Source: Pseudomonas fluorescens (GTDB taxonomy: Bacteria > Pseudomonadota > Gammaproteobacteria > Pseudomonadales > Pseudomonadaceae). Taken from it: a stretch of DNA of 64,000 bases. The notes beneath the pieces are model-generated. The model searched no databases, was not told where the DNA came from, and saw only the letters and a program-made list of their open reading frames with translations. How positions within the stretch are numbered: the first letter of the stretch is position 1; each line of letters starts with the position of its first letter. Below are positions 28,690 through 37,380 of this stretch, in pieces. Location: NCBI RefSeq assembly GCF_040448305.1, contig NZ_CP148752.1, positions 2,232,001 to 2,296,000 of the forward strand, written 5' to 3'. Both the position numbers and the translations under genes were made by a program.

Positions 28690-29713
28690 GGTCCTGACCT
28701 GGCGCCGTAGCGGATTTTCCCGGCGGATCAATGTCGCCACGTTGTGGCGGTTGCTGGCGGCGTTAATGGTGACGGCGCTGATCATGCTCGGCTCGTTGTC
28801 GCTGGGCAAAGTCATGCTCTCGCCGATGCAGGTGCTGCGGATTTTGCTGTCGAGCCAGGACCCCAGCCTGACGTTCATCGTCGAGCAACTGCGCTTTCCG
28901 CGCATGCTGCTGGCGGCGCTGGTGGGGGCGGCGTTGGCGGTGTCGGGGCTGATTCTGCAAAGCATCATCCGCAACCCGCTGGCGTCACCTGACCTGCTGG
29001 GTATCACCAGCGGCGCCAGTGCGGCAGCGGTGCTGTACCTGTCGTTTTTCTCCGTCGCACTGGGTCAACAGTATCTGCCGCTGGCGGCGATGTCCGGCGC
29101 GGGGCTGGCGGCATTGGCGATCTATCTGCTGGCCTGGAAACAGGGGGCTTCACCGCTGCGCCTGGTGTTGATCGGGGTCGGCATCAGCGCGATGTTGACC
29201 GCCGCGACCACCTTCATTCTGGTCTTCAGTCCGCTGACCACGACCCTGTCGGCGTATGTCTGGCTGACCGGCAGCGTGTACGGCGCCAGCTGGCCGGAGC
29301 CGCTGGCGCTGGGTGGCTGGTTGTTGGGTATTTGCCCGTTGCTGGTACTGCTGGCCCGGCAGGTGATGGTGCAACAACTGGATGACTCTCTGGCCCAGGG
29401 CATCGGCGTTCGCGTGCAGTGGTTGCGCGCCGGTCTGTTGTTGGTGAGCGTGGCATTGGCCGGTGCGGCGATTGCCTGGGGCGGGGCGATAGCCTTTGTC
29501 GGGCTGATTGCGCCGCACATTGCCAAGCGTCTGGTGGCCCCGGGTTTCGGCGGTCAGGCGCTGATGGCGGCGTTGGTCGGGGCGAACCTCGTGGTGCTGG
29601 CCGACCTCGCCGGGCGTGTGCTGTTTTTGCCGCTGGATCTGCCGGCCGGGATTTTTGTCGCCGTGCTGGGCACACCCTTTTTTCTCTATTTGTTGATCAA
29701 ACAGCGTCATTGA
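28682..29713 (+). CDS. Iron-siderophore ABC transporter permease (FecD-like)
   Basis: The second FecCD-family permease, 343 residues. It carries LRFPRMLLAALVGAALAVSG, QSIIRNPLASPDLLGITSGA and the ATPase coupling region GGAIAFVGLIAPHIAKRL. A charged N-terminal extension (TWRRSGFSRRINVATLWR) precedes the first helix. It overlaps the first permease, and the ATPase gene follows after 12 bases. Separate fecC- and fecD-like genes indicate a citrate/enterobactin-type layout rather than the fused FhuB type. Confidence 0.95.
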   Translation: MDKVLTWRRSGFSRRINVATLWRLLAALMVTALIMLGSLSLGKVMLSPMQVLRILLSSQDPSLTFIVEQLRFPRMLLAALVGAALAVSGLILQSIIRNPLASPDLLGITSGASAAAVLYLSFFSVALGQQYLPLAAMSGAGLAALAIYLLAWKQGASPLRLVLIGVGISAMLTAATTFILVFSPLTTTLSAYVWLTGSVYGASWPEPLALGGWLLGICPLLVLLARQVMVQQLDDSLAQGIGVRVQWLRAGLLLVSVALAGAAIAWGGAIAFVGLIAPHIAKRLVAPGFGGQALMAALVGANLVVLADLAGRVLFLPLDLPAGIFVAVLGTPFFLYLLIKQRH

Positions 29714-29725
29714 GGAATTCAACGT

Positions 29726-30517
29726 ATGACGTCGATTGCAAGTCGCGGCCTGACCCTGAGTTATCAGCGCCAGGTGATTATTGACGCGCTGGACATGCAA
29801 CTGCCCCAGGGCAAGATTTCGGTACTGATCGGCAGCAACGGCTGCGGCAAAAGCACCTTGCTCAAATCCTTCGCCCGACTGCTCAAACCGCAGCAGGGCT
29901 CGGTGATTCTCAACGGTGTGGATATCCAGCAAAAATCCACGGCCGCCGTTGCCCGGGAGTTGGCCATTTTGCCCCAGACCCCCAGCGCGCCGGAGGGCAT
30001 CACCGTCAGGCAGTTGGTGGCGCTGGGGCGTTATCCGTATCAGAGCTGGATGCAACAGTGGTCGGCGCAAGACGAAGCCATGGTCAACCGCGCGCTGGCG
30101 CAAACCAGTCTGCAGGCCCTGGCGGACCGACCGGTGGACGCGTTGTCCGGCGGCCAGCGCCAACGCGCGTGGATTGCCATGACCCTGGCCCAGGACACCG
30201 GCATCGTGCTGCTCGACGAACCCACCACCTTTCTCGACCTGGCGCATCAGATCGAAGTGCTGGACCTGTTGCGCGACCTCAACCGGCTCGAAAACAAAAC
30301 CATCATCATGGTGCTGCACGACCTCAATCTGGCCTGTCGTTACGCCGACCACATGGTTGCGGTGCACAACCGGACGGCCTTTGCCCAGGGGCGGCCCGAC
30401 GAGGTGTTGACCGAGGCCCTGGTCAAGACCGTGTTCGACCTCAATTGCCGAATCATTCCCGATCCGTTCTTCGCAACGCCGCTGTGCATTCCGTTTGGCC
30501 GGGAGTTGCCGCAATGA
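29726..30517 (+). CDS. Iron-siderophore ABC transporter ATP-binding protein (FecE-like)
   Basis: The ATPase of the importer, 263 residues. Walker A is GSNGCGKSTLLKSFA, the Q-loop lies in LAILPQTPSAPEGITV, the signature is ALSGGQRQRAWIAMTLAQ, Walker B is GIVLLDEPTTFLDLAHQIE and the H-loop is MVLHDLNLACRY. These are the features of the FecE/FhuC family. The ATG at 29726 follows GAGGAATTCAACGT. The stop overlaps the fhuF-like ATG by four bases, so reductase synthesis is tied to that of the importer. Confidence 0.96.
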   Translation: MTSIASRGLTLSYQRQVIIDALDMQLPQGKISVLIGSNGCGKSTLLKSFARLLKPQQGSVILNGVDIQQKSTAAVARELAILPQTPSAPEGITVRQLVALGRYPYQSWMQQWSAQDEAMVNRALAQTSLQALADRPVDALSGGQRQRAWIAMTLAQDTGIVLLDEPTTFLDLAHQIEVLDLLRDLNRLENKTIIMVLHDLNLACRYADHMVAVHNRTAFAQGRPDEVLTEALVKTVFDLNCRIIPDPFFATPLCIPFGRELPQ

Positions 30518-31296
30518 ATCTGGCCTGTCATTTCACGGCGTTGGAGTGGGCGCTTTTGTCCGGCGGCTTGCGACTCAAGGACAGCGACGAGCGCGACCCG
30601 TTGCGTTCAATGAAGGCCCGAGACTTGTTGCAGGAAGACGTGTGCGAGCAACTACTGGATGCGCTGGGCCCGGTGATCGGTTCGCCAACCCGGGCGATCA
30701 CGGCCTCGCTGTTGGGCAAGCGCTTGTCGTTTCTGGCGACCGGCGCCTGTTTGTATGCGATGTCGGCGTATGACAAAGGGCTATTGCTGACGCTCGACAA
30801 CTCGGTGATTGAATACGGCCACGATGACGGGTTGTGGACGTCTTCGATGCCGCTGCATCACGGTCAGCCGCTGACGTATGGGACCAATGAACGCGAGGCC
30901 TGGCGGGAAGCCTTGGTGCAGGGACTGTTCGCCGGGCTGCTGAAACCGCTGTGGCAAACCTTCAATCGGGTCAGCGGTGTTTCCCGGCGCATCCTCTGGG
31001 AAAACACCGCCGTGCGTATTTATTCGCTGTATGAAAAGCGCATGGCGAAAATCGAAGACTCTTCAATTCGCGAGCGCTGTGAAGCGGACTTCAATTGGTT
31101 GCTGACACAAGCCGAACCTGCGTTGTTCGGCCTCGATTACAACCCGCTGAGCCATTTCCGCCGACCGCCGACGCTGGTGGACGAAGGGCAGCGCAGCATT
31201 CGCTTTCGCCGAACCTGTTGCTTTTATTACCTGGCCACCGAACCCGCTGAGTACTGTTCGACCTGCCCATTGCTACGTCCGGGGAAATGCCGATGA
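30514..31296 (+). CDS. fhuF: FhuF-like siderophore-iron reductase
   Basis: A 260-residue cytoplasmic protein with the FhuF iron-sulfur motif at the extreme C-terminus: two adjacent cysteines (RRTCCFYYLA), then after ten residues C-x2-C (YCSTCPLL). FhuF binds a [2Fe-2S] cluster and reduces ferric hydroxamate siderophores to release iron inside the cell. Upstream it has LLGKRLSFLATGACLYAMSA, a conserved FhuF region. It is the last gene of the operon, overlapping the ATPase by four bases. The placement suggests that the imported siderophore is of the hydroxamate kind. Confidence 0.88.
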   Translation: MNLACHFTALEWALLSGGLRLKDSDERDPLRSMKARDLLQEDVCEQLLDALGPVIGSPTRAITASLLGKRLSFLATGACLYAMSAYDKGLLLTLDNSVIEYGHDDGLWTSSMPLHHGQPLTYGTNEREAWREALVQGLFAGLLKPLWQTFNRVSGVSRRILWENTAVRIYSLYEKRMAKIEDSSIRERCEADFNWLLTQAEPALFGLDYNPLSHFRRPPTLVDEGQRSIRFRRTCCFYYLATEPAEYCSTCPLLRPGKCR

Positions 31297-31323
31297 GATG
31301 CTCATTCCAGGGGGATGGGGCAG

Positions 31324-31348
31324 GCGCCTAAGCGATGGCATAGGCGCG
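31324..31348. repeat. Inverted repeat between convergent fhuF and aldehyde dehydrogenase genes
   Basis: The arms GCGCCTA/TAGGCGC are separated by about ten bases. It lies between two converging genes and could end transcription from both sides, but no T run follows on either strand. Confidence 0.5.
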
Positions 31349-31372
31349 TACCCTTCACAGAAAGGGCGTGGC

Positions 31373-32806
31373 TCAGCCTTGCAGATAGACCGCGTGGGTA
31401 TGGGTGTATTCGTACAGCCCATGCTTGCCATCCGCGCCACCGATGCCGGACTTGCGCACGCCGGCGTGGAAACCCTGCATCGCTTCGAAATTCTCGCGAT
31501 TGACGTAGGTTTCGCCAAAATCCAGCTCACGCATCGCCTGCAGAGTTTTGCTCAGGTCGCGGGTGTAGATCGACGAAGTCAGGCCATAGTCGCAGTCGTT
31601 GGCCAGGGCGATGGCTTCGTCCAGGTCGTCGATTATCTGGATCGGCAGCACCGGACCGAAAATCTCTTCGCGCATGATCTCCATGTCCGCGCGGCAACCG
31701 GCCAAAACGGTGGGCTGGAAGTGGAAGCCATTCGGCAGGTCGGCAATCTGTCCGCCGCTGATCAGGTTTGCGCCCTGGCTCAACGCGGTGCGGACTTTGC
31801 GGTTGACGCTGTCCAGCCCCTGGCGGTTGATCAGCGGGCCCATCTCCACGTCCGGCTGGGCAATCGGGTCGCCATAGCGGGTCGCGCTCATTGCTGCCGC
31901 GATGCGCTCGATGAACTGATCCGCCACCTTACGTTCGACGTACACCCGCTCGGCGCAATTGCACACCTGGCCGCTGTTGATAATGCGCGAATCGCGGATC
32001 GCCCTGACCGCCAGGTCGAGGTCTGCATCCGCCAGCACAATGGCCGGCGCCTTGCCGCCCAGTTCCAGGTTGAGTTTGGTGATGTTTGGCGCGGCGGCGG
32101 CCATGATCCGCGAGCCGGTGTCGACGCTGCCGGTGAAGCTGATCATGTCCACGCCTTTGTGTCCGCTCAATGCCGCGCCGACTCGGCCGTCACCGCAAAC
32201 CACGTTGAATACACCGGGCGGCAGATCCGTTTCGGCCACCAGTCGGGCGAACTCGAAGCAGTTGTTCGGGGTTTCTTCGCTGGGCTTGATGACGATGGTG
32301 TTGCCGGTCAGCAGGGCCGGGGCCATCTTGCGGGCAATCAGGAAGAAGGGGAAATTCCACGGCAGGATCCCGGCCACCACGCCCAGCGGTTTGCGCAACA
32401 GGAAGATGTTTTCGTTCTGGCGGTCGCTGGTGATGATCTCGCCTTCGATGCGCCGGGCCCATTCGGCCATGTAGTCGAGGTAGTCGGCGGTGAAGTTGAC
32501 TTCGACTTCCGCCAGCCCGCTGATCTTGCCTTGTTCCAGAGTGATGGTGCGTGCCAGGTGCGAGACGTTTTCCCGCAGTTTGGCGGCGATCCGGCGCAAG
32601 TAACCGGCGCGGTCATTCGCCGGTTTGCGCGCCCAGCCTTTCTGGGCAGCACGGGCGGCAGCGAGGGCGCGCTCGACGTCCTCGGCGGTCGAGACCGGGA
32701 CTTTCGACAACAGGGCGCCGGTAGCCGGGTTGATCACATCGAGATGGGCAGCGCTGGCCACGAACTGGCCGTCGATGAAGTTTTCGTAAACAGGCACGGA
32801 TGACAT
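31373..32806 (-). CDS. aldA: Lactaldehyde/glycolaldehyde dehydrogenase-type ALDH
   Basis: An NAD-dependent aldehyde dehydrogenase of 477 residues. ILPWNFPFFLIARKMAPALL and KPSEETPNN form the cofactor site, LELGGKAPAIV holds the general-base glutamate, and NSGQVCNCAERVYV holds the catalytic cysteine. Within the ALDH superfamily the sequence is of the AldA (lactaldehyde) type. It is the distal gene of the rhamnonate cluster, where aldol cleavage of 2-keto-3-deoxy-L-rhamnonate gives pyruvate and L-lactaldehyde, so oxidation of L-lactaldehyde to L-lactate is the expected role. AAGGAGTCGCACC precedes the start. Confidence 0.88.
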   Translation of the reverse strand: MSSVPVYENFIDGQFVASAAHLDVINPATGALLSKVPVSTAEDVERALAAARAAQKGWARKPANDRAGYLRRIAAKLRENVSHLARTITLEQGKISGLAEVEVNFTADYLDYMAEWARRIEGEIITSDRQNENIFLLRKPLGVVAGILPWNFPFFLIARKMAPALLTGNTIVIKPSEETPNNCFEFARLVAETDLPPGVFNVVCGDGRVGAALSGHKGVDMISFTGSVDTGSRIMAAAAPNITKLNLELGGKAPAIVLADADLDLAVRAIRDSRIINSGQVCNCAERVYVERKVADQFIERIAAAMSATRYGDPIAQPDVEMGPLINRQGLDSVNRKVRTALSQGANLISGGQIADLPNGFHFQPTVLAGCRADMEIMREEIFGPVLPIQIIDDLDEAIALANDCDYGLTSSIYTRDLSKTLQAMRELDFGETYVNRENFEAMQGFHAGVRKSGIGGADGKHGLYEYTHTHAVYLQG

Positions 32807-32825
32807 GGTGCGACTCCTTGGCAGA

Positions 32826-33626
32826 TCAGTAAGTGCGTGACGGCGCTAGGGTGGTAGCGGGTTCTCGGTAGCGGGCGAGGGTGGCCATGGCGCTTTGGCG
32901 CAGCAGGCTGATGTCGATGGCCACTGCAATGAACTGGCAGCCCCAGCGCTGGTAGCGGCGGGCGTCTTCTTCGTTGGGGGCGAGAATCCCGCAGGCCTTG
33001 CCGGCCGCCAGCGTGGCGTTCACCGCGTGTTGAATCCGCTCCTGGACTTCCGGGTGGCCGGGGTTGCCGGCGTGGCCCAGGCCGATCGACAAATCCGCCG
33101 GCCCGATAAACACCGCATCCACGCCCTCGACGGCGGCAATCGCTGCGACGTTTTCCACGCCGGTGCGCGATTCCACCTGCACGATCAGGCACAGTTGTTC
33201 GTGGGCTGTATTGAGATAATCCGGCACGCCGTCCCAGCGGGTTGCGCGGGTCAGGCCACCACCGACCCCGCGAATGCCGTGGGGCGGGTAGTGCATGGCG
33301 CGCACCAGTGCCTGTGCCTGCTCGGCGGTTTCGACCATCGGGATCATCAGCGTCTGCGCGCCGATATCCAGCAGTTGCTTGATCAGGTTGGCATCGCCAT
33401 TCACCGCGCGCACTACCGGCGCGGTCGAGTAAGGCGCCACGGCCTGCAACTGGGCAAGTACGCCGGGCACTGTGTTGGGTGCGTGCTCGCCATCGATCAG
33501 CATCCAGTCGTAACCGGTGGTGGCGACGATCTCGGCGCCGTAGCCAGTGGCGAACCCGGCCCAGATGCCATATTGGGTCGCTGAGCTGTTCAGCGCGGCC
33601 TTGAACGCGTTGTGCGGCATGTTCAT
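32826..33626 (-). CDS. rhmA: 2-keto-3-deoxy-L-rhamnonate aldolase (HpcH/HpaI family)
   Basis: A 266-residue class II aldolase of the HpcH/HpaI family. The metal and substrate motifs are GYDWMLIDGEHAPN, RAVNGDANLIKQLLDIGAQT, MIPMVETAEQAQ and VFIGPADLSIGLG. Related enzymes split 2-keto-3-deoxy-rhamnonate or 4-hydroxy-2-oxo acids to pyruvate and an aldehyde. The neighbouring dehydratase decides in favour of the rhamnonate pathway. AAGGAG stands seven bases before the first ATG (33626). The gene lies 14 bases after the dehydratase stop and 19 bases before the aldehyde dehydrogenase start, in one operon. Confidence 0.88.
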   Translation of the reverse strand: MNMPHNAFKAALNSSATQYGIWAGFATGYGAEIVATTGYDWMLIDGEHAPNTVPGVLAQLQAVAPYSTAPVVRAVNGDANLIKQLLDIGAQTLMIPMVETAEQAQALVRAMHYPPHGIRGVGGGLTRATRWDGVPDYLNTAHEQLCLIVQVESRTGVENVAAIAAVEGVDAVFIGPADLSIGLGHAGNPGHPEVQERIQHAVNATLAAGKACGILAPNEEDARRYQRWGCQFIAVAIDISLLRQSAMATLARYREPATTLAPSRTY

Positions 33627-33640
33627 GTCGAACTCCTTTC

Positions 33641-34825
33641 TCAGCGGTTATACGGCCGATGCAGTTGGCATTCGGGGTTGAGGGTCACGCCGAAACCTGG
33701 CTGGTCGAGCGCGGACAGGCGCATGCGGCCATTGACCGGCACCGGTTCGCCGAGCAATTGCGGGTGGAACATCGGCACTACTTCGTCGGCCTTCGGCGCC
33801 ATCATCAGGAACTCGGCGAACGGGCTGTTATGCCGGGTGGCGACGAAGTGGTAGCTGTACACCGAAGAGCCGTGGGGGATGACCAGTGCGTTGTGGGCGT
33901 CGGCCAGGGCCGAGATCTTCACCAGTTCAGTGATCCCGCCGCACCAGCCGACATCCGGCTGGATAATGTCGCAGCAGCCCATCTCCAGGAGCATGCGGAA
34001 GCCCCAGCGCGTGGCTTCGTGTTCGCCGGTGGTCACCAGCATGCCTTTTGGTACGTTGTTGCGCAGGGCTGCGTAGCCCCAGTAATCGTCCGGCGGCAGG
34101 GCTTCTTCGATCCATTTCAAGCCGTATTCGTGGGCGCCGACCGCCAGTTTGGTGGCGTAGTTGAGGTCCAGGCTCATCCAGCAATCGAGCATCAGCCAGA
34201 AGTCCGGGCCGACACGTTCGCGCATGGTGGCCAGTTCTTCGAGGTTCTTGCGCAGGCCTTCCTCGCCTTCGGCCGGGCCGTGGTGCAGCGGCATCTTGCC
34301 GCCGATGAAACCCATTTTCTGCGCCAGGTCCGGGCGGGCGCCGGTGGCGTAGAACTGCAATTCGTCGCGCACCGCACCGCCAAGCAACTGATGCACGGGC
34401 TCCTGGCGGATCTTGCCGAGCAGGTCCCACAGCGCCAGGTCAACGCCGGAAATCGTGTTGATGACGATGCCCTTGCGCCCGTAGTACAGGGTCGACTGGT
34501 ACATCTGGTCCCAGATTTTTTCGATGTCGGTGACCCGGGCGCCTTCGAGGAAGCGCGCCAGGTGCTTTTCGACAATGTAGGCGGCAGGCTCGCCGCCAGT
34601 GGTCACGGCAAAACCGACGGTGCCGTCGCTGGCTTCGATTTCCACCACCAGGGTGCCGAGTACGTTGATGCCGAAGGTGCGGCGGCTCTGGCGGAACTCG
34701 GGGTATTTGCTCATCGGCGTGGCAATGTGATCGTCGATCCAGTGGCCGTCGGCCTGGTCGTGATAATCCGCGCCGCCGCCTCGCAGAGTGAAAGCGCGGA
34801 CGTGTTTGATGGTTGGAATGCCCAT
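33641..34825 (-). CDS. rhmD: L-rhamnonate dehydratase
   Basis: An enolase-superfamily dehydratase of 394 residues, closely resembling E. coli RhmD along its whole length. Examples are GGGADYHDQADGHWIDDHIA, SRRTFGINVLGTLVVE and FYATGARPDLAQKMGFIGGK. The three metal ligands are in LMLDCWMS, KWIEEALPPDD and TTGEHEATRW. The DVGWCGGITE and HGSSVYSYHFV segments carry other catalytic residues. It removes water from L-rhamnonate to give 2-keto-3-deoxy-L-rhamnonate. It stands first of the enzymes after the transporter gene. Confidence 0.93.
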   Translation of the reverse strand: MGIPTIKHVRAFTLRGGGADYHDQADGHWIDDHIATPMSKYPEFRQSRRTFGINVLGTLVVEIEASDGTVGFAVTTGGEPAAYIVEKHLARFLEGARVTDIEKIWDQMYQSTLYYGRKGIVINTISGVDLALWDLLGKIRQEPVHQLLGGAVRDELQFYATGARPDLAQKMGFIGGKMPLHHGPAEGEEGLRKNLEELATMRERVGPDFWLMLDCWMSLDLNYATKLAVGAHEYGLKWIEEALPPDDYWGYAALRNNVPKGMLVTTGEHEATRWGFRMLLEMGCCDIIQPDVGWCGGITELVKISALADAHNALVIPHGSSVYSYHFVATRHNSPFAEFLMMAPKADEVVPMFHPQLLGEPVPVNGRMRLSALDQPGFGVTLNPECQLHRPYNR

Positions 34826-34842
34826 GGTGTGACTCCTCAGGT

Positions 34843-36138
34843 TTAAACGGTGGCCGGTTTGTTCGAGGCTTTATGGCCGGGCGCGCGTATGCCCAGCACC
34901 AGCAACGCGGCGATGACGGTGGTAGCGGCCAGCACGTACAAGCCTGCTGCCGGTGAATGGAAGGCGCCTTCGGCCCAGTTCTTCAGCACCGGGGCGATGA
35001 AGCCACCGAGGGCGCCGAACGAGTTGATCAGGGCGATCCCGGCCGCGGCGGCGCTGCCGGCGAGGTAGCTGGAGGGGAAGGTCCAGAACACCGGTTGCAC
35101 AGCGATGAAGCCGGAGGCGGCAAAGCACAGGGCGATGATCCCCAGCAGCGGGTTGCTGAAGGTCACCGAGCAGGCGATCCCGGCGGCGGCCATCAACAAG
35201 GTCAGGCAGGCGGTGCGGCGGCGTTCGCCGGTGCGGTCGCTGTAGCCGGGAATCAGGTAGGCGGCGATCAATGCGCAGATCCACGGGATTGCCGTCACCA
35301 GGCCGACCATCAGCCCGACCTTGGTCCCCAGCAGTCCGCCAACCTGACTCGGCAGATAAAACACCACGCCGTAGACGCTGGCCTGGATCAACAGGTAGAT
35401 CAGGCACAGGTACAGCACCGAGGGTTGGCAGATCACATTGAGCAGGCTGCGGCCATGATTCTGTTTATGGCTGTCTTCCTGATCGAGCAGGCTCTGCACT
35501 TGCTGGCGTTCCTCGACGGTCAGCCACTTGGCATCGGCCGGACGGTTGTCCAGGTACCAGTAGGCCCAGATGCCCACCGCCGTGGCCATCAGGCCTTCAA
35601 CGGCAAACAGCCACTGCCAGCCATGGAAACCGGCAAAGCCGTCCAGTTCCAGCAGCAGGCCGGACAGCGGACTGCCGAAGATGAACGCCAGCGGCGCACC
35701 GAAATAGAAGAAACCCATGGCCTTGCCGCGCACGGCGCTGGGAAACCAGTAGGTGAGGTAGAGGATCACTCCGGGGAAGAAACCGGCTTCGGCCACGCCC
35801 AGCAGAAAGCGCAGGATGTAGAAGCTGGTTTCAGTGTGGGCGAAGACCATGGCGGCGGAGACCAGGCCCCACGTGACCATGATCCGGCACATCCACAGGC
35901 GGGCGCCGACGCGGTGCAGGATCAGGTTGCTTGGCACTTCGAGCAGTGCGTAGCCGGCGAAGAACACGCCGGCGCCGAAGGCGAAGGCGGCATCGCTGAT
36001 GTTGGTGTCGGCCTGGAAGGCTTGTTTGGCGAACCCGACGTTGGCGCGGTCGAGGAAGGCCATGATGTACATCAGCAGGAGAAACGGGAGTAGCCGCCAG
36101 GAAATTTTGGCGAGCAGAGGCGCGGGTAGAGTCTTCAT
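34843..36138 (-). CDS. MFS sugar-acid transporter (anion:cation symporter type)
   Basis: A major facilitator of 431 residues with 12 predicted helices, from the ACS family that includes the RhmT, GarP and GudP types. It has LLPFLLLMYIMAFLDRANVG at helix 1 and a conserved GFFPGVILYLTYWFPSAVRG motif near helix 4/5. The ATG at 36138 follows AGGAAA. The eight-residue longer start at 36162 has no ribosome site. It is the first gene of the operon, and its likely cargo is L-rhamnonate. It is divergent from the LysR gene at 36264. Confidence 0.88.
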   Translation of the reverse strand: MKTLPAPLLAKISWRLLPFLLLMYIMAFLDRANVGFAKQAFQADTNISDAAFAFGAGVFFAGYALLEVPSNLILHRVGARLWMCRIMVTWGLVSAAMVFAHTETSFYILRFLLGVAEAGFFPGVILYLTYWFPSAVRGKAMGFFYFGAPLAFIFGSPLSGLLLELDGFAGFHGWQWLFAVEGLMATAVGIWAYWYLDNRPADAKWLTVEERQQVQSLLDQEDSHKQNHGRSLLNVICQPSVLYLCLIYLLIQASVYGVVFYLPSQVGGLLGTKVGLMVGLVTAIPWICALIAAYLIPGYSDRTGERRRTACLTLLMAAAGIACSVTFSNPLLGIIALCFAASGFIAVQPVFWTFPSSYLAGSAAAAGIALINSFGALGGFIAPVLKNWAEGAFHSPAAGLYVLAATTVIAALLVLGIRAPGHKASNKPATV

Positions 36139-36229
36139 CGCAGTTTTCCTTTGGTAGGGCATTTGTTCTTATGGGGAAGACTGTACGGCCGCTGATCGAT
36201 GCGTTACAAATCGAATCTAGCTAACAACT

Positions 36230-36246
36230 GATACCCTCAAGGTATC
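36230..36246. promoter_or_regulatory. Palindromic operator candidate between transporter and lysR
   Basis: The perfect inverted repeat GATACC-CTCAA-GGTATC has the T-N11-A layout of LysR-type binding sites. It lies in the 125-base divergent intergenic region, 18 bases ahead of the lysR ATG. Confidence 0.65.
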
Positions 36247-36263
36247 GATAAAAAAGGCCCGCC

Positions 36264-37241
36264 ATGACCACGCCGACCATCTCCCGCAGCCTGCTCAATC
36301 GCCTGCGCTACAAGCATCTGCACATGCTGGTGACGCTCAGCAGCAGCCAGAACCTGCACCGCGCTTCGCAAAGCCTGAACATGTCGCAACCGGCGGCAAC
36401 CCGCATGCTCCATGAAATAGAAGACATGTTTGGCTGCGACCTGTTCGAACGTCTGCCGCGCGGCATGCGCCCGACGGCGCTAGGCCAGGAACTGATCCGT
36501 TTCGCCGAGTCGGCCCTCAGTGGCCTCAACCGTTGTGCCGAGGACCTGATGGCGCGGCAGCAGGGCGGCTACGGCTATCTGTCGATAGGTACCATCATGG
36601 GCGCGGCGCCGGACCTGGTCATGGATTCGATTGCCGAGATCAAGGCGCTCAATCCGCAGTTGCGGATTCGCATCATGGGCGACACCAGCGACCAGGTGAT
36701 CCAGTTGCTGGAACAAGGCCGCATCGACCTTGCCATCGCCCGGCGCAATGCCGCCACCGACAGTGAGCATTACGTCTTCGAGCAATTGGGTAACGAACGC
36801 TTGCTGGTGGTGGTGCACGCAGGCCACCCGCTGGCGCGGCGCAAAAAACTGGAAATGGCGGAGCTGGTCAGCGGTTGGCCGTGGATCCTGCAACCGGAAA
36901 CCAGTCCGGCGCGCATCGGTCTGGATCAGGCGTTGCAGCGACTGGCGTTGCCGTTGCCGGCAGACATCATCGAGTGCAGTTCGGTGTACTCCATGCAGCA
37001 ACTGATTCAGCTGACCGACGCGATCATGGTGCTGTCGGAAACCGCATTGCGCGACTATCTTAAAATGGGCCTGGTGGTGGCGCTGCCGGTGGAACTGGAT
37101 GTGCAGATGGCGCATTCGGGTTGTTGTTGCGCAAGGGCGAGCACATCAGCCGGGAGTTGGGGTTGTTCATCGATCTGCTGCGTCGAAAAGTCGCGGTTTT
37201 TTGATTCCTTGGTCAGTTTTTGGTTTTCCGCGAAGGCATAA
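36264..37241 (+). CDS. LysR-family regulator of the rhamnonate cluster, 3' end frameshifted
   Basis: A LysR regulator reading as 325 residues. The HTH (SQNLHRASQSLNMSQPAATR) and effector domain are normal up to about residue 282 (ALPVELDVQMA). After that the frame turns into an unlikely Cys/Ser-rich tail (HSGCCCARAS). Losing one base near 37111-37114 explains this: the neighbouring frame continues as FGLLLRKGEHISRELGLFID and stops at 37204, giving a normal 313-residue protein. Either the copy is mutated or there is a sequence error. It is divergent from the transporter operon and is its likely regulator. GC content and codon use match its neighbours. Confidence 0.85.
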   Translation: MTTPTISRSLLNRLRYKHLHMLVTLSSSQNLHRASQSLNMSQPAATRMLHEIEDMFGCDLFERLPRGMRPTALGQELIRFAESALSGLNRCAEDLMARQQGGYGYLSIGTIMGAAPDLVMDSIAEIKALNPQLRIRIMGDTSDQVIQLLEQGRIDLAIARRNAATDSEHYVFEQLGNERLLVVVHAGHPLARRKKLEMAELVSGWPWILQPETSPARIGLDQALQRLALPLPADIIECSSVYSMQQLIQLTDAIMVLSETALRDYLKMGLVVALPVELDVQMAHSGCCCARASTSAGSWGCSSICCVEKSRFFDSLVSFWFSAKA

Positions 37242-37380
37242 GCCTATAAACTTAACCTTTCGGTCAGCTTTGCACTGTCAACAACAGCCCTTTGCATCGT
37301 CGAAAAGGGCTTCTGCAAGACTCGAGATTTCCAGAACATAACCAGAAGGGCGGGCTCCATAACCGCCCAGAGGATGATCC

